Positions 8,894-18,253 of a stretch of 64,000 nt of DNA are shown here, piece after piece. The stretch comes from Candidatus Peribacteraceae bacterium (lineage in GTDB: Bacteria > Patescibacteriota > Gracilibacteria > Peribacterales > Peribacteraceae), in NCBI GenBank assembly GCA_028718905.1, contig JAQUKV010000003.1, positions 62,001-126,000 on the forward strand. Direction: 5' to 3'. The position numbers and the translations under genes are program-made. The notes below the pieces were generated by a model. The model ran no database searches. It was not told where the DNA came from and worked only from the letters and a program-made list of their open reading frames with translations. How positions within the stretch are numbered: position 1 is the stretch's first letter; the number at the start of each line of letters is the position of its first letter.

Positions 8894-10558
8894 TCAGCCA
8901 TTCCAAGCCTTCGTCAGATACTCCCGCACACACCGATGCGTGTTGAAGTACCCCAAAAGCCCGATGGCGCGCTTCATGCGGCGGATCCATCGTGCACGTC
9001 CCTCGTAATAGTATTCCGGAACGATCTGATACTGCAGCTCCGTATAGATATCCTCCGCGTCAATGGATCGTGTCGTATCGACATTGGTTGCCAGGACAAG
9101 CGGACCGATGCGCCAGCCCGACTCGGGATCGCGCTCGAAGCCTTCGATCCACCAGCCATCGAGTGTGGAGAAGTTGAGCGTCCCGTTCAGGCACGCCTTC
9201 ATGCCGGAGGTGCCCGAGGCCTCGTGCAGGCGCATGGGTGTGTTCAGCCATATATCCGCTCCCTGCACGAGCAGTCTGGCCAGATCGGGATTGTAATTTT
9301 CAAGGTAGGCGATCTTCACCTTGTCCTTGAGCGCATGCGAACGCTCCACCATGCGCTGGATCACGCCCTGCGCAAAGGGATCGGACGGGTGGGCGTTGCC
9401 GGAGTGGACGATCTGGACCTTGCCGTGGCACACGTCCGCCAGACGCTGCAGGTTGTCGTACAAAAGTTCCGGCTGCTTGTACGAAACCACCCGGCGCGCA
9501 CTGGCGATGGTCAGCACCTCGGGATCAAAGTGGAGCCCGGTGCGCCGGTTCACCTCATCAATCAGGCGCATCTTGCCCGCCTGATGGGCCGCCCACAGTT
9601 CGCCGTCTTCGTAATCGCGGCATGTGGCAGCGAGGACGGAGGGATCCTCCCGCCATCCCTTGCTCTTGCGGTCAAAGAGAGCCTGCATCTCGGGGCTGGA
9701 CCACGTGATGTGGTGCACACCATTCGTAATGGCATCGATTCTGAATCCCGGGAACATCCGGCGCGAGACCTCCGCATGAATCTTGGAAACGCCGCAGGTG
9801 AACCGGCTCATATTCATGGCCAGCTTCGTCATCGAGAGCGCGTTCTCCCCTGCGATCTTTCGGATATGCCACGGAAGGTTGTCTCCGGCAATCCGCTCCG
9901 CAAGGTCGTACGGAAACACGTCGTGGCCGGCCTCGATCGGCGTGTGTGTAGTGAATGCGCAGGACCGTCGCACCTCCTGATCGTTCCACTGTCGCTCCCG
10001 CAGGAGTTCCAAAGTGAGGAATGCCACGTGGCCTTCGTTCATATGGTACGTACCGACATCGTTATATCCAAGCGCGCGCAACATCCTGATGCCGCCAATG
10101 CCGAGCACTATTTCCTGCCGGATACGCATGGCCTGATCGCCGCCGTACAGCCGGTGCGTGATGCGATGCACCTCGGGAGGATTCTCGGGAAGGCTGGTAT
10201 CGAGAAAAATCACCGGCACCGTCCCCTTCGCGCCCTTCAGGTTGAGCCGCCACGCACCCACGGTCACCGTTTGTCCCTCGATGGTCACCGTAACACGTTC
10301 GGGCAGGCGCGTGAGATACGACGCGATATCCCACTCGATTTCCTCGTACCGCTGTGATCCATCCGGGTTTAAGGTCTGACGAAGATACCCGTGCTTCCAG
10401 CAGCCGGTCACACACACGGCCGGAATGCCCAGATCGGCGCACGATTGCATCATGTCCGCCGTCAGAATCCCCAGTCCTCCCGCAAAAGTGGGAATTTGGC
10501 TATTGAGGCCGATCTCCATCGAGAAGTAGGCGACGGTCAACGAAGGATGTGAGGGCAT
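8894..10558 (-). CDS. glgP: Alpha-glucan phosphorylase (short GlgP type)
   Basis: VAYFSMEIGLNSQIPTFAGGLGILTADM; GTSGMKACLNGTLNFSTLDGWWIEG. Confidence 0.93.
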   Translation of the reverse strand: MPSHPSLTVAYFSMEIGLNSQIPTFAGGLGILTADMMQSCADLGIPAVCVTGCWKHGYLRQTLNPDGSQRYEEIEWDIASYLTRLPERVTVTIEGQTVTVGAWRLNLKGAKGTVPVIFLDTSLPENPPEVHRITHRLYGGDQAMRIRQEIVLGIGGIRMLRALGYNDVGTYHMNEGHVAFLTLELLRERQWNDQEVRRSCAFTTHTPIEAGHDVFPYDLAERIAGDNLPWHIRKIAGENALSMTKLAMNMSRFTCGVSKIHAEVSRRMFPGFRIDAITNGVHHITWSSPEMQALFDRKSKGWREDPSVLAATCRDYEDGELWAAHQAGKMRLIDEVNRRTGLHFDPEVLTIASARRVVSYKQPELLYDNLQRLADVCHGKVQIVHSGNAHPSDPFAQGVIQRMVERSHALKDKVKIAYLENYNPDLARLLVQGADIWLNTPMRLHEASGTSGMKACLNGTLNFSTLDGWWIEGFERDPESGWRIGPLVLATNVDTTRSIDAEDIYTELQYQIVPEYYYEGRARWIRRMKRAIGLLGYFNTHRCVREYLTKAWNG

Positions 10559-10664
10559 TGGATTTTGATGTAATTATACACGAATTTTGATATATTGTTA
10601 AATTGTTATATTGCTCTATTCTATCGAATAGCCTTTCGGAATAGATGCAATTGAATGAACCAAA

Positions 10665-10952
10665 TCAGGCCGCCGCTTCCAGTACTTCCACACGCTGCTC
10701 CAGCTCTTCGCGATTATTCATGAGGGTCAGCTGATTCTGGTGCACTTCGATCCGGAGTGCCTGGAAATCGGATTTGAGCGTTTTGAACTCCGCAGAAAGA
10801 CCATCGAACCGGAAGGTGAATTTTCGATCGAGCGCAGAAATATCTGCCCTCAATTCTCCACGCACAGCTGCGATTTCGTCCAAAAGAACTTTGAGCAACT
10901 GCTTGTTCGATAGATCAGGAATGCCGTTTTCGTCATCACCTGATTGTGACAT
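10665..10952 (-). CDS. Small coiled-coil protein immediately downstream of the RT
   Basis: MSQSGDDENGIPDLSNKQLLKVLLDEIAAVRGELRADISALDRKF...LEQRVEVLEA; heptad-like. Confidence 0.55.
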   Translation of the reverse strand: MSQSGDDENGIPDLSNKQLLKVLLDEIAAVRGELRADISALDRKFTFRFDGLSAEFKTLKSDFQALRIEVHQNQLTLMNNREELEQRVEVLEAAA

Positions 10953-10965
10953 CGGGAGGGCAATC

Positions 10966-12033
10966 CTAGCGCGGCTGGCAAGAGAAGGCAAATGGTTCAA
11001 ACTCCGCCGAGAACCAGCAGTGATTCCTCAATTCCTGTCCGAGCCGGAATGCGTCGACATGGGAGAGGACACCAAGATACGACTGCAACGAGTGCTCCAC
11101 GGACTGTTCGGAGGTAACGCCGCGATGGAGGCAATCGAGGCGCTCTTGCATCTTCCTGAACATGCGGCGTTTCGTCTTCGTCCGCAGAATACGGTGATGC
11201 GGCAGCAGAACGCAGCCGAGGAAATCAATGCCCTGACGGTATTTCCGGACTGCCACCTTGCGCGGATGCAGAGCGAGGCGCAGCTGACTCTCGAGAAAAT
11301 GCCGAATGGGAGGGAGAAGATCCCGCAGAAATCCCCCATCGTGAGACACGATCACGAAATCATCGGTGTAGCGAACATAGGATTTGATCCCTAGCGTGTG
11401 CTTAATGAACCGATCCAACTCGTTGAGGTAGACGTTGGCGAAGAGTTGGGACGTGAGATTGCCGATGGGAATGCCTTTACCAGACTCTTCCGCGCTGAAG
11501 CTCCCGACAACCTCCGCGAGCAACTGCATTGCGCGGTCGTCCTTGATCTTCTTCCCGAGAAGATCGAGAAGGATCGCGTGACCCACGGAGGCGAAGAAGC
11601 GGTGGACATCGCACTTGAGAACAAAGCAAGTACGCGTCGCGTTTCGACTCACACTCCTGAGCATCTGATCCAAAGCATCGACCGCCCGATGTGTCCCTTT
11701 TCCTTTACGGCAAGAGAAGGAATGAGCAATGAACGTCGGCTCGAAGATGGGATTGAGAACGGAGAAGACCGCATGGTGCAGGATGCGATCTTGAACGGAC
11801 GCCTTGTGGATGCGCTGCTGCTTGGGATCGCAGATGGTGAAGGCGCTATACGACTGATGCCGATAGGTTCCGGCAATCAATGCCCGATGGAGCCGAAAGA
11901 GGTTTTGCTCCAGTTTCCGCTCGAACTCCTGCACGTCCTTTCGTCCCTGTTTGCCTTTGCGGAACTCCTGCCATGCCGTGAAGAGGGTTTCCTTGGAAGT
12001 GATCTGCTCGAAGAGGTGCCGGAATACCTGCAT
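10966..12033 (-). CDS. Reverse transcriptase, DGR-like type
   Basis: GIPIGNLTSQLFANVYLNELDRF, YVRYTDDFVIV (YxDD), FSCRKGKGTHRAVD, GIDFLGCVLLPHHRILRTKTKRRM. Confidence 0.9.
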   Translation of the reverse strand: MQVFRHLFEQITSKETLFTAWQEFRKGKQGRKDVQEFERKLEQNLFRLHRALIAGTYRHQSYSAFTICDPKQQRIHKASVQDRILHHAVFSVLNPIFEPTFIAHSFSCRKGKGTHRAVDALDQMLRSVSRNATRTCFVLKCDVHRFFASVGHAILLDLLGKKIKDDRAMQLLAEVVGSFSAEESGKGIPIGNLTSQLFANVYLNELDRFIKHTLGIKSYVRYTDDFVIVSHDGGFLRDLLPPIRHFLESQLRLALHPRKVAVRKYRQGIDFLGCVLLPHHRILRTKTKRRMFRKMQERLDCLHRGVTSEQSVEHSLQSYLGVLSHVDAFRLGQELRNHCWFSAEFEPFAFSCQPR

Positions 12034-12256
12034 TGCGGCATTGTAACGGCTCTGTTTGCCCGCGCCGTTTCATTGACAGAAACAGCCATTTATGTATATC
12101 TTACATCAAGGTGTTCTTTCAGAGCATCGTCAAGGTTTTAGGATCAGAGATAAGCACTCTGCGCCCTTTATAGGGCATAGACTGCTTGTCTCATTTCCGA
12201 GCAAGTCCGAGCCAGCGGCAATACTGGTTTCCTCCAGCTCCTGAAAGGAGTTCGTC

Positions 12257-12916
12257 ATGGGTATCAGCCTCAAGCGGCTGGAAAAGAAGAAACTCGATCT
12301 CGGCATCAACAAGCTGTCGAATGCCGGAATCGACGTCGAGTGGTGGCTCGCCATGTGCGACGCGGACGCGGCAGCGATGCATCGTCTCGTCGCGGCGTGG
12401 CCCGTCCGCCTGCCGTCGTTCGTTCACGATGCCAAGACCACCTGCGGCATCCTTGGTTTCCCCAACAACTGCAAGAAGGAGGCACCGAAGGCTGGCAACG
12501 GTGAGATCGTCGTGTGGTACGACAGCTGGACCCTCGGGGAGCTGGTTGCGACCGGGAAGGTCGTCAACTATCTCTCCAAGAAACGGGAATCATGGAAGGC
12601 CCCTCCGGGCTACTACCACGCCCGCATCCCCGTACCCGACAGCAATCGGATGACGCCGGAACAGCATGCCGATCTTTTGGCGCGGCTCTACGCTTCGCTC
12701 AAGGAGCTGCCCACGCCCGTCGGTGCGACTGTGCTAGCTGTGCATCTCGGCGTCACTGGCGAGAACCTCCTCGAGGGGTATTTCTGTGCCTGTGCCCAAG
12801 TGCTCCCGCGCGGCATCCGCGCCGCGCTCGACGTCGAAGGGGGTCGCGTGCGCGTCGGCTTCTGGAATGGCCACCGCAGCGACGGCGTCTTCCTCGGGGC
12901 CGCCCGGAAGTCCTGA
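12257..12916 (+). CDS. Orphan protein in the RT island; canonical SD
   Basis: RBS TGAAAGGAGttcgtcATG; MGISLKRLEKKKLDLGINKLSNAGIDVEWWLAM... Confidence 0.6.
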   Translation: MGISLKRLEKKKLDLGINKLSNAGIDVEWWLAMCDADAAAMHRLVAAWPVRLPSFVHDAKTTCGILGFPNNCKKEAPKAGNGEIVVWYDSWTLGELVATGKVVNYLSKKRESWKAPPGYYHARIPVPDSNRMTPEQHADLLARLYASLKELPTPVGATVLAVHLGVTGENLLEGYFCACAQVLPRGIRAALDVEGGRVRVGFWNGHRSDGVFLGAARKS

Positions 12917-12955
12917 GCCGTGAAGTCTTGAGGGCTTGTCCCTCTTGACGCCTTG

Positions 12956-12994
12956 AACCTCCGCGACATTTTTTTCGTCGCGGGGGTTCTTTTT
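12956..12994 (+). terminator. Intrinsic terminator
   Basis: AACCTCCGCGAC-ATTTTTTTC-GTCGCGGGGGTT-CTTTTT. Confidence 0.85.
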
Positions 12995-13019
12995 GTATAC
13001 TGCTACTGTGCATCGCTCT

Positions 13020-13232
13020 TGTAGTCGGGATTACGGTGCCGTCTCGCGGTGCACCTCATCTCTGTTATCACCGAAGCGATGAGCGTAGGTGAAAACTCAC
13101 CAGAGTATCGTGCCTCTACGGAGCACGGTAGCGAGTGGGCTCATGAGCGATGTGCCTTCGGCGTGTACCTGTGTTGTATTTTTTGTATAGATATGACTGA
13201 CCGCTCCGAAGCAGATGCTCGGGAGCGGTCAA
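13020..13232. ncRNA. Hairpin-rich intergenic segment in the RT island; strand unknown
   Basis: CTCATC..GATGAG, GGTGAAAACTCACC, CGTGCctctacggaGCACG, GACCGCTCC..GGAGCGGTC in ~200 nt with no convincing ORF. Confidence 0.3.
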
Positions 13233-13283
13233 GGTTCAAGTGCCAGGAATTCAAAGAATTCAAGCACTCGATGGTCAAGGTTC

Positions 13284-14126
13284 TCAGGAAGCCGCCCGAG
13301 CGGCGCAGGAGGCGATGCAGACGCTCGCCCCGTCGCTCAAGCGGTTGACGTTGAGCTGCTCGCCATCCCAGTGCGCGCTCACCCAGTGCCCGTCAGCCGT
13401 CTGCACCGGGAAACGTACCCAGTAGCCCCTGCAGAGCTTCTCGCCCGTCTCCTGCTGATGCAGCAGGGCACCGTATGCGTACTCGGCAGGAAAGACCAGC
13501 CGCTCCTTGGTGTAGTGCAGCGCGAGGTGCTGCTGTTGCGCCGCCTGCGCCTTGTTCCAGGAATCCGGCACCACGTCCTTGCGGAAGAGAAGCCACGTGC
13601 CCCTGATGACTTGGGACGACCACTGCTCGCGCTGGGGCCGTTCCCCGAACCATGGCGCGTTCTGGTCATTGGCCATGCGGCTTTTGCAGCGTGCATGAAT
13701 GTTGGGGAGCGACAAGCTCTGCATGGCGACGAGGATGTGCGTATCCTTGCACTCCTCGCACACGGCGAGCGTCTCCTCGTCGGAATGCGTGAACGGATTG
13801 CCCGACGCATCGCAGAGGCGGAGCGGGATGTGCCGCTCCAGATCCTCAGGCGCATAGGGGCCAAAGCACTTCTGCGCGGCGAGGATACCGTGGAAGTTGG
13901 CTCCTAGGATGGCACGAGCCTTCTGGTGAGCCTCGGGCTCCGTAAACGGCAACACTTTAGGGGTGGTAGGCAGAAAGATGCGCTGCCACTCCTGACCCAG
14001 GAGCTGCAAACGCTCGTCTTCGGCCCTCAGCATGGCAAGCCACGCCGGGGCATTGACGACCGTACGCAACCGGGCGACTCCCCGAGTAATCTTGCTCCAA
14101 GGGAGTCCAAAAATGCTCTTCTTCAT
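13284..14126 (-). CDS. Orphan protein in the RT island; SD-like RBS
   Basis: AAGAGGTGacgtATG upstream; contains C-x2-C (AVCEECKD), SSQVIRGTWLLFRKDVVPDSWNK. Confidence 0.6.
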   Translation of the reverse strand: MKKSIFGLPWSKITRGVARLRTVVNAPAWLAMLRAEDERLQLLGQEWQRIFLPTTPKVLPFTEPEAHQKARAILGANFHGILAAQKCFGPYAPEDLERHIPLRLCDASGNPFTHSDEETLAVCEECKDTHILVAMQSLSLPNIHARCKSRMANDQNAPWFGERPQREQWSSQVIRGTWLLFRKDVVPDSWNKAQAAQQQHLALHYTKERLVFPAEYAYGALLHQQETGEKLCRGYWVRFPVQTADGHWVSAHWDGEQLNVNRLSDGASVCIASCAARAAS

Positions 14127-14361
14127 ACGTCACCTCTTACCTTTGACAAGGTTTCATCCAGTAACCGCTGGTTCGGGCTGTCTCGGTAATCGTTGAGGCA
14201 AGCACACAAAGCACCGCGATGCTCTCCATGCTCGCCTCAGCTTCCATTGAAACTTGCCGATGCTCTCAAAGAACATCTTAATAATTTTACCATAGCTATC
14301 ATATATGTCAACTTCGAGGACTGTGATCTTTCGGCTTCTCGAAGCACAATGTGAAAAGCTT

Positions 14362-15750
14362 ATGATCTCTCTCGATCCACATATCTTTAGAGCGTATGAC
14401 ATCCGTGGGAAGGTTCCCGCACAAATAAATGAAGACGTCTACCGCGTCATCGGACGGGGTTTCGGATCGATCGTACGGGAACTCTATGCAATCGAGCATC
14501 CCCTCTTGGCCGTGGGACGCGACATGCGCACACACAGCCCGGGTCTTGAGAAAGCGCTCATCGAGGGCCTCGTCGAAACGGGATGCGACGTGATCGAAAT
14601 CGGCATGACCCCGAGCCCCGTAAACTACTTTGTCATCTGCAACCGGAAGCTGGACGGAGGCCTGCAGGTGACCGCAAGTCACAATCCAAAAGAGGACAAC
14701 GGCATCAAGCTGCAGATCCGCGACGCCGTCGCATTCGCGGGGGACGATATCCAGACACTGCTGAGAAGGATTCAGGCCGGTACCTTTCTGACAGGAAAAG
14801 GATCCGTGAAGGAAATGGACGGCATTACCCCCTACCTAGACTGGCTCGAGAAGCAATTCGGCAGATGTGCCGAAGGGGCAAAAGTTGTGATCGATACGGG
14901 CAACGGGACCTCGGGACCCGTGATGATGGAGGCGCTTAGGCGCATCGGAGCAAGCGTCACCGGACTCTATCTGGATCCGGACGGAACCTTTCCCAATCAC
15001 CCGGCGGACCCGAGCAAGCGAGAGACACTGAAGGAATTGCAGGCAAACGTCGTAGCGGAGAAAGCGGATATCGGCTTTGCCCTGGATGGTGACGGGGACC
15101 GGCTGGGCGTGGTGGATGAGAAAGGAATGATTTTGAGCTGCGACCAGACGCTGCTGTTCCTGGCCGAGGACTATCTCAAGCGCTTTCCGGGCAAGCCCGT
15201 CGTGTTCACGACCAGCATGTCCTCGACACTCGAAACGGAAATCCGAACGTGGGGCGGCAAACCCGTCATGTGCAAAGTCGGCCACTCCTTCGTGGAACAC
15301 GAAATGCAAAAACACGGAGCGCCGCTGGGCGGGGAGCAGTCGGGGCACTTCTTTCTGGAGGATCTGGCCCACGGGTACGACGATGCACTCATCGTCGCCC
15401 TGCAGGTGCTGAGAATACTTCGCTGCGGAAAGGAGCCTCTCTCACAGCGCCTCGCGCACTATCCCAAGGTTTTCGTGGCACAGGAACTTCGGCCCGCCTG
15501 CCCCGATGACCGCAAATTCCAGATCGTCGAGAGCATCACCGGCTTTTTCCAGAAACACTATCCGGTGAACACGATGGACGGGGCACGCATCGACTTCGGG
15601 GGAGGAGCGTGGTCGAACATCCGCGCAAGCAACACGAGCCCCAAGATTTCCGTCTGCATGGAGGCCCGCTCACCCGAAAAACTGACCGAAATCGAATCAC
15701 TCATTCTCAGCCACCTGCAATCGTATCCGGAGATTGCATTGAACGAATGA
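14362..15750 (+). CDS. Phosphomannomutase/phosphoglucomutase
   Basis: IFRAYDIRGKVP, VTASHNPKEDNGIK, ALDGDGDRLGVVD, GGEQSGHFF. Confidence 0.95.
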   Translation: MISLDPHIFRAYDIRGKVPAQINEDVYRVIGRGFGSIVRELYAIEHPLLAVGRDMRTHSPGLEKALIEGLVETGCDVIEIGMTPSPVNYFVICNRKLDGGLQVTASHNPKEDNGIKLQIRDAVAFAGDDIQTLLRRIQAGTFLTGKGSVKEMDGITPYLDWLEKQFGRCAEGAKVVIDTGNGTSGPVMMEALRRIGASVTGLYLDPDGTFPNHPADPSKRETLKELQANVVAEKADIGFALDGDGDRLGVVDEKGMILSCDQTLLFLAEDYLKRFPGKPVVFTTSMSSTLETEIRTWGGKPVMCKVGHSFVEHEMQKHGAPLGGEQSGHFFLEDLAHGYDDALIVALQVLRILRCGKEPLSQRLAHYPKVFVAQELRPACPDDRKFQIVESITGFFQKHYPVNTMDGARIDFGGGAWSNIRASNTSPKISVCMEARSPEKLTEIESLILSHLQSYPEIALNE

Positions 15751-15797
15751 ATGTTTCTGCTTGCAGAACCAATACGCCGGCATAGGATTTCACTCCT

Positions 15798-16124
15798 ATG
15801 GGTTCGCTTCGCATTGCCATCATTCCGGACATGCTGGAGGCTATGCACACATCGCGGCACCAAAAAGAGGCGTTGCTGGACGCTGCCCGCCAAGAAATCA
15901 TTGCACAGAACATTGCCGATCTCACATTCGGTTTCGTGTGCGTTCAACAATGTGTGCTCTGGATACGAGGTACCACCGAGACGATTGCAGCGCTGCGGCC
16001 TTTCCTCGATGCACAAGGCAGGTACTATGAAATCTATGGGGGAACAGAGACCGATTCCGATGTGCCGCAAAGAGAAAAGGGTGGAACCGGCAGCAATCCG
16101 TCCCCCGAAGTCCGAGAACAATGA
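15798..16124 (+). CDS. Hypothetical protein
   Basis: 108-aa ORF; TAGGAT box upstream. Confidence 0.4.
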   Translation: MGSLRIAIIPDMLEAMHTSRHQKEALLDAARQEIIAQNIADLTFGFVCVQQCVLWIRGTTETIAALRPFLDAQGRYYEIYGGTETDSDVPQREKGGTGSNPSPEVREQ

Positions 16125-16193
16125 CCACGACTTCTCTTGCTTGATCGATCAAAAAATGTGCTCAAATCTTTCGGGTGTGGTACAGTGGGAATG

Positions 16194-16358
16194 ATGTGGC
16201 CATTTCGTCGTCGCGATTGCGAAGAGAAAAAGGGCAACCGTCTGGTCAAACGACTGGTCGTCGGGTTGATCATCGGCGGTGCCATCGGTTCCATCGTGGG
16301 GAGCAAAGTGCTCGACAAACACCGCAAGGAACACGGAGTGGACGATGAAAAGGATTAG
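16194..16358 (+). CDS. Small glycine-zipper membrane protein
   Basis: MWPFRRRDCEEKKGNRLVKRLVVGLIIGGAIGSIVGSKVLDKHRKEH. Confidence 0.5.
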   Translation: MWPFRRRDCEEKKGNRLVKRLVVGLIIGGAIGSIVGSKVLDKHRKEHGVDDEKD

Positions 16359-16444
16359 GGCGTAGGGGGTTGGGCGTAGTGTCCACGAAAGAGCTGCTCG
16401 TTTTTCCTACGCCCTACGCCCTACTCCTACGTCCTACGCCCTAT
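16358..16444. repeat. GGGCGTA-type tandem-repeat hairpin between convergent genes
   Basis: TAGGGCGTAGGGGGTTGGGCGTAG...CCTACGCCCTACGCCCTACTCCTACGTCCTACGCCCTA. Confidence 0.85.
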
Positions 16445-17433
16445 TCCGCGAGCTCCCCCGTAAGACTCTTCTCCATCAGTTCGCGCAAACGATGCGCATT
16501 CTGTGTCTGCGTGAGCGCCCACATCAGCTTGACGAGTGCGCACTCGAATGTCTGATCCTTGCCGGAGATCACGCCGAACTGCTCCAGCGTCGTTTGCTTG
16601 CGGAACCGGTGCAGATCCACCCGCCCGCGGATCGTCTGGGATGTCATGACAATGGGAATCCCCTGCGCCGTCACACGCCGCAGCCACGGAAATATGCGCT
16701 CCGGCAGCATGCCCGGTCCGTAGGCGCGCATGACGATGCCGTGCGGTTTGGTCGAGAGCACCGCATCGAGAAACGCCGGCTCGAGCGCGGGGTGCAGCGT
16801 GACCACCGCCACATGGGGATCGAAGGACGGTCGGCAGAGAAACTGGCGCTTGCGCCGGACGCACCGGTGCTCTCCCAAATGCACGCCTTCATTGAATTCC
16901 GCGAGCGGCGGGATGCGCGTGGTGTCGAATGTCTGCAGGAGCGACTGGTCCACTTTCTTGGCCCGGCAGCCCCGGAGTACGCGCGGACCGAGCACGACAC
17001 AGACCTCGGCGATATCCAGCTGCGCGGCCCGGATGGCGTAGACCAGATTCATCCGTCCGTCCCCGGAAATATCGTTAATAGGAAGCAGCGCCCCCGTCAG
17101 GATCACCGGCTTACTCAGACCCTGCAGGGCAAAACTGAGCGCGGCTGCCGTGTAACTCATGGTATTCGTGCCGTGCACGACCACGAACCCTTCGTAGTCG
17201 TCATAGGAACGCTCGATCGTCTGGGCGATCTCGACCCAGTCCTTCTGCGTGACTTCGGATGACCCGACATTGTTCAATGAAAAAAATTTGAGCGCCACCT
17301 CCCGCTGCAATTCGGGCAGAAAACGGTGGATCTCGTTCAATGACTCGATCGGCTCGATGCGACCGGTCTTGCGATTCATCTTCATTCCGATGGAGCCGCC
17401 GACGTACAGGAGCGCGATCTTCGGGCGTGCCAT
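16441..17433 (-). CDS. L-asparaginase family protein with altered catalytic motifs
   Basis: YVGGSIGM, VVHGTNTMSYTAAALSFAL, SGDGRMNLVYAI, RGCRAKKVD. Confidence 0.85.
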   Translation of the reverse strand: MARPKIALLYVGGSIGMKMNRKTGRIEPIESLNEIHRFLPELQREVALKFFSLNNVGSSEVTQKDWVEIAQTIERSYDDYEGFVVVHGTNTMSYTAAALSFALQGLSKPVILTGALLPINDISGDGRMNLVYAIRAAQLDIAEVCVVLGPRVLRGCRAKKVDQSLLQTFDTTRIPPLAEFNEGVHLGEHRCVRRKRQFLCRPSFDPHVAVVTLHPALEPAFLDAVLSTKPHGIVMRAYGPGMLPERIFPWLRRVTAQGIPIVMTSQTIRGRVDLHRFRKQTTLEQFGVISGKDQTFECALVKLMWALTQTQNAHRLRELMEKSLTGELAE

Positions 17434-17479
17434 AGGTGGAGTCTACTCACCTATTTCCTCGATGCAACAAAATGAACGT

Positions 17480-17575
17480 GTAAGAACGTGTAAGCAGGGT
17501 GTAGGAATAGGGCGTAGGGAAAACGAGCGACATGCTCATCTGTCCTACGCCCTACGCCCTCTTCCTACACCCTTT
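17480..17575. repeat. GGGCGTA-type tandem-repeat hairpin
   Basis: GGGTGTAGGAATAGGGCGTAGGG...CCTACGCCCTACGCCCTCTTCCTACACCC. Confidence 0.85.
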
Positions 17576-18188
17576 CGTCAATCACCTCCTCCACCTCACG
17601 AACCGTCTCATCGAGTTTTCCCTCACGATTCACCACGCGCGCCGTGCAGAGAGAGGCATCAGCGAGCTCTTTGTCCATGCTGGCAATGCGGCGAGTAAGT
17701 TCCTCCTCGGAGATCGGAGAACGCTTGCGAATGCGTTCAATCAGCTGCTCGCGGCTCTCGGGCAAGATGAAGACGGAACGCAGCGGAAAGCGCGGATGGG
17801 CACCGGAGAAGAGCAAGTGGTTGCGGATGGAGTGAAACCCCTGAATGTCCACCTCGCGCACCACCGTCTTCCCCTGCGTCATGGGAGGAACGATCTCCTC
17901 CTCCAGCGTGCCGTAGCGCGCACCTCCGTGGACGGTCGCCCACTCCAGCACTTTTGCCTGTGATACCAGCTGATCAAAAACGCCGTCCGTGACAAACCGG
18001 TAGAGATCATCCCCTTCACCGGACCGCCTCTGCCGTGTCGTGGCGCTGCGCGGAAAGACGAACTCCGGATGGAGCTTTTTGAGCTTCCGCAGCACCACGC
18101 TCTTCCCCACCCCGCTGGGTCCGATGACCAGAACCAGTGTTCCGGATGCGGCAGAGGAAGGCGTGCCGGTGGAGCCAGATACAGCCAT
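17565..18188 (-). CDS. gmk: Guanylate kinase
   Basis: VLVIGPSGVGKSVVLRKL, SATTRQRRSGEGDDLYRFV. Confidence 0.9.
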   Translation of the reverse strand: MAVSGSTGTPSSAASGTLVLVIGPSGVGKSVVLRKLKKLHPEFVFPRSATTRQRRSGEGDDLYRFVTDGVFDQLVSQAKVLEWATVHGGARYGTLEEEIVPPMTQGKTVVREVDIQGFHSIRNHLLFSGAHPRFPLRSVFILPESREQLIERIRKRSPISEEELTRRIASMDKELADASLCTARVVNREGKLDETVREVEEVIDERV

Positions 18189-18218
18189 GGTGCGCCTGCA
18201 TCCTACCGCACCGGACAG

Positions 18219-18247
18219 TTGTATGACCATGTAAATCGTGCTATACT
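18219..18247 (+). promoter_or_regulatory. Sigma-70-type promoter, TTGTAT-N17-TGc-TATACT
   Basis: read directly; extended -10 and 17-nt spacer. Confidence 0.65.
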
Positions 18248-18253
18248 ACCCTG

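Noticed and set aside
12034-12256. Retron msr/msd upstream of the RT
   Set aside because: RT motifs are DGR-like and no clear paired a1/a2 repeats or priming G context were seen.
10560-12260. Complete diversity-generating retroelement
   Set aside because: No TR/VR pair with A-specific mismatches and no lectin-like VR found by eye; only the RT is supported.
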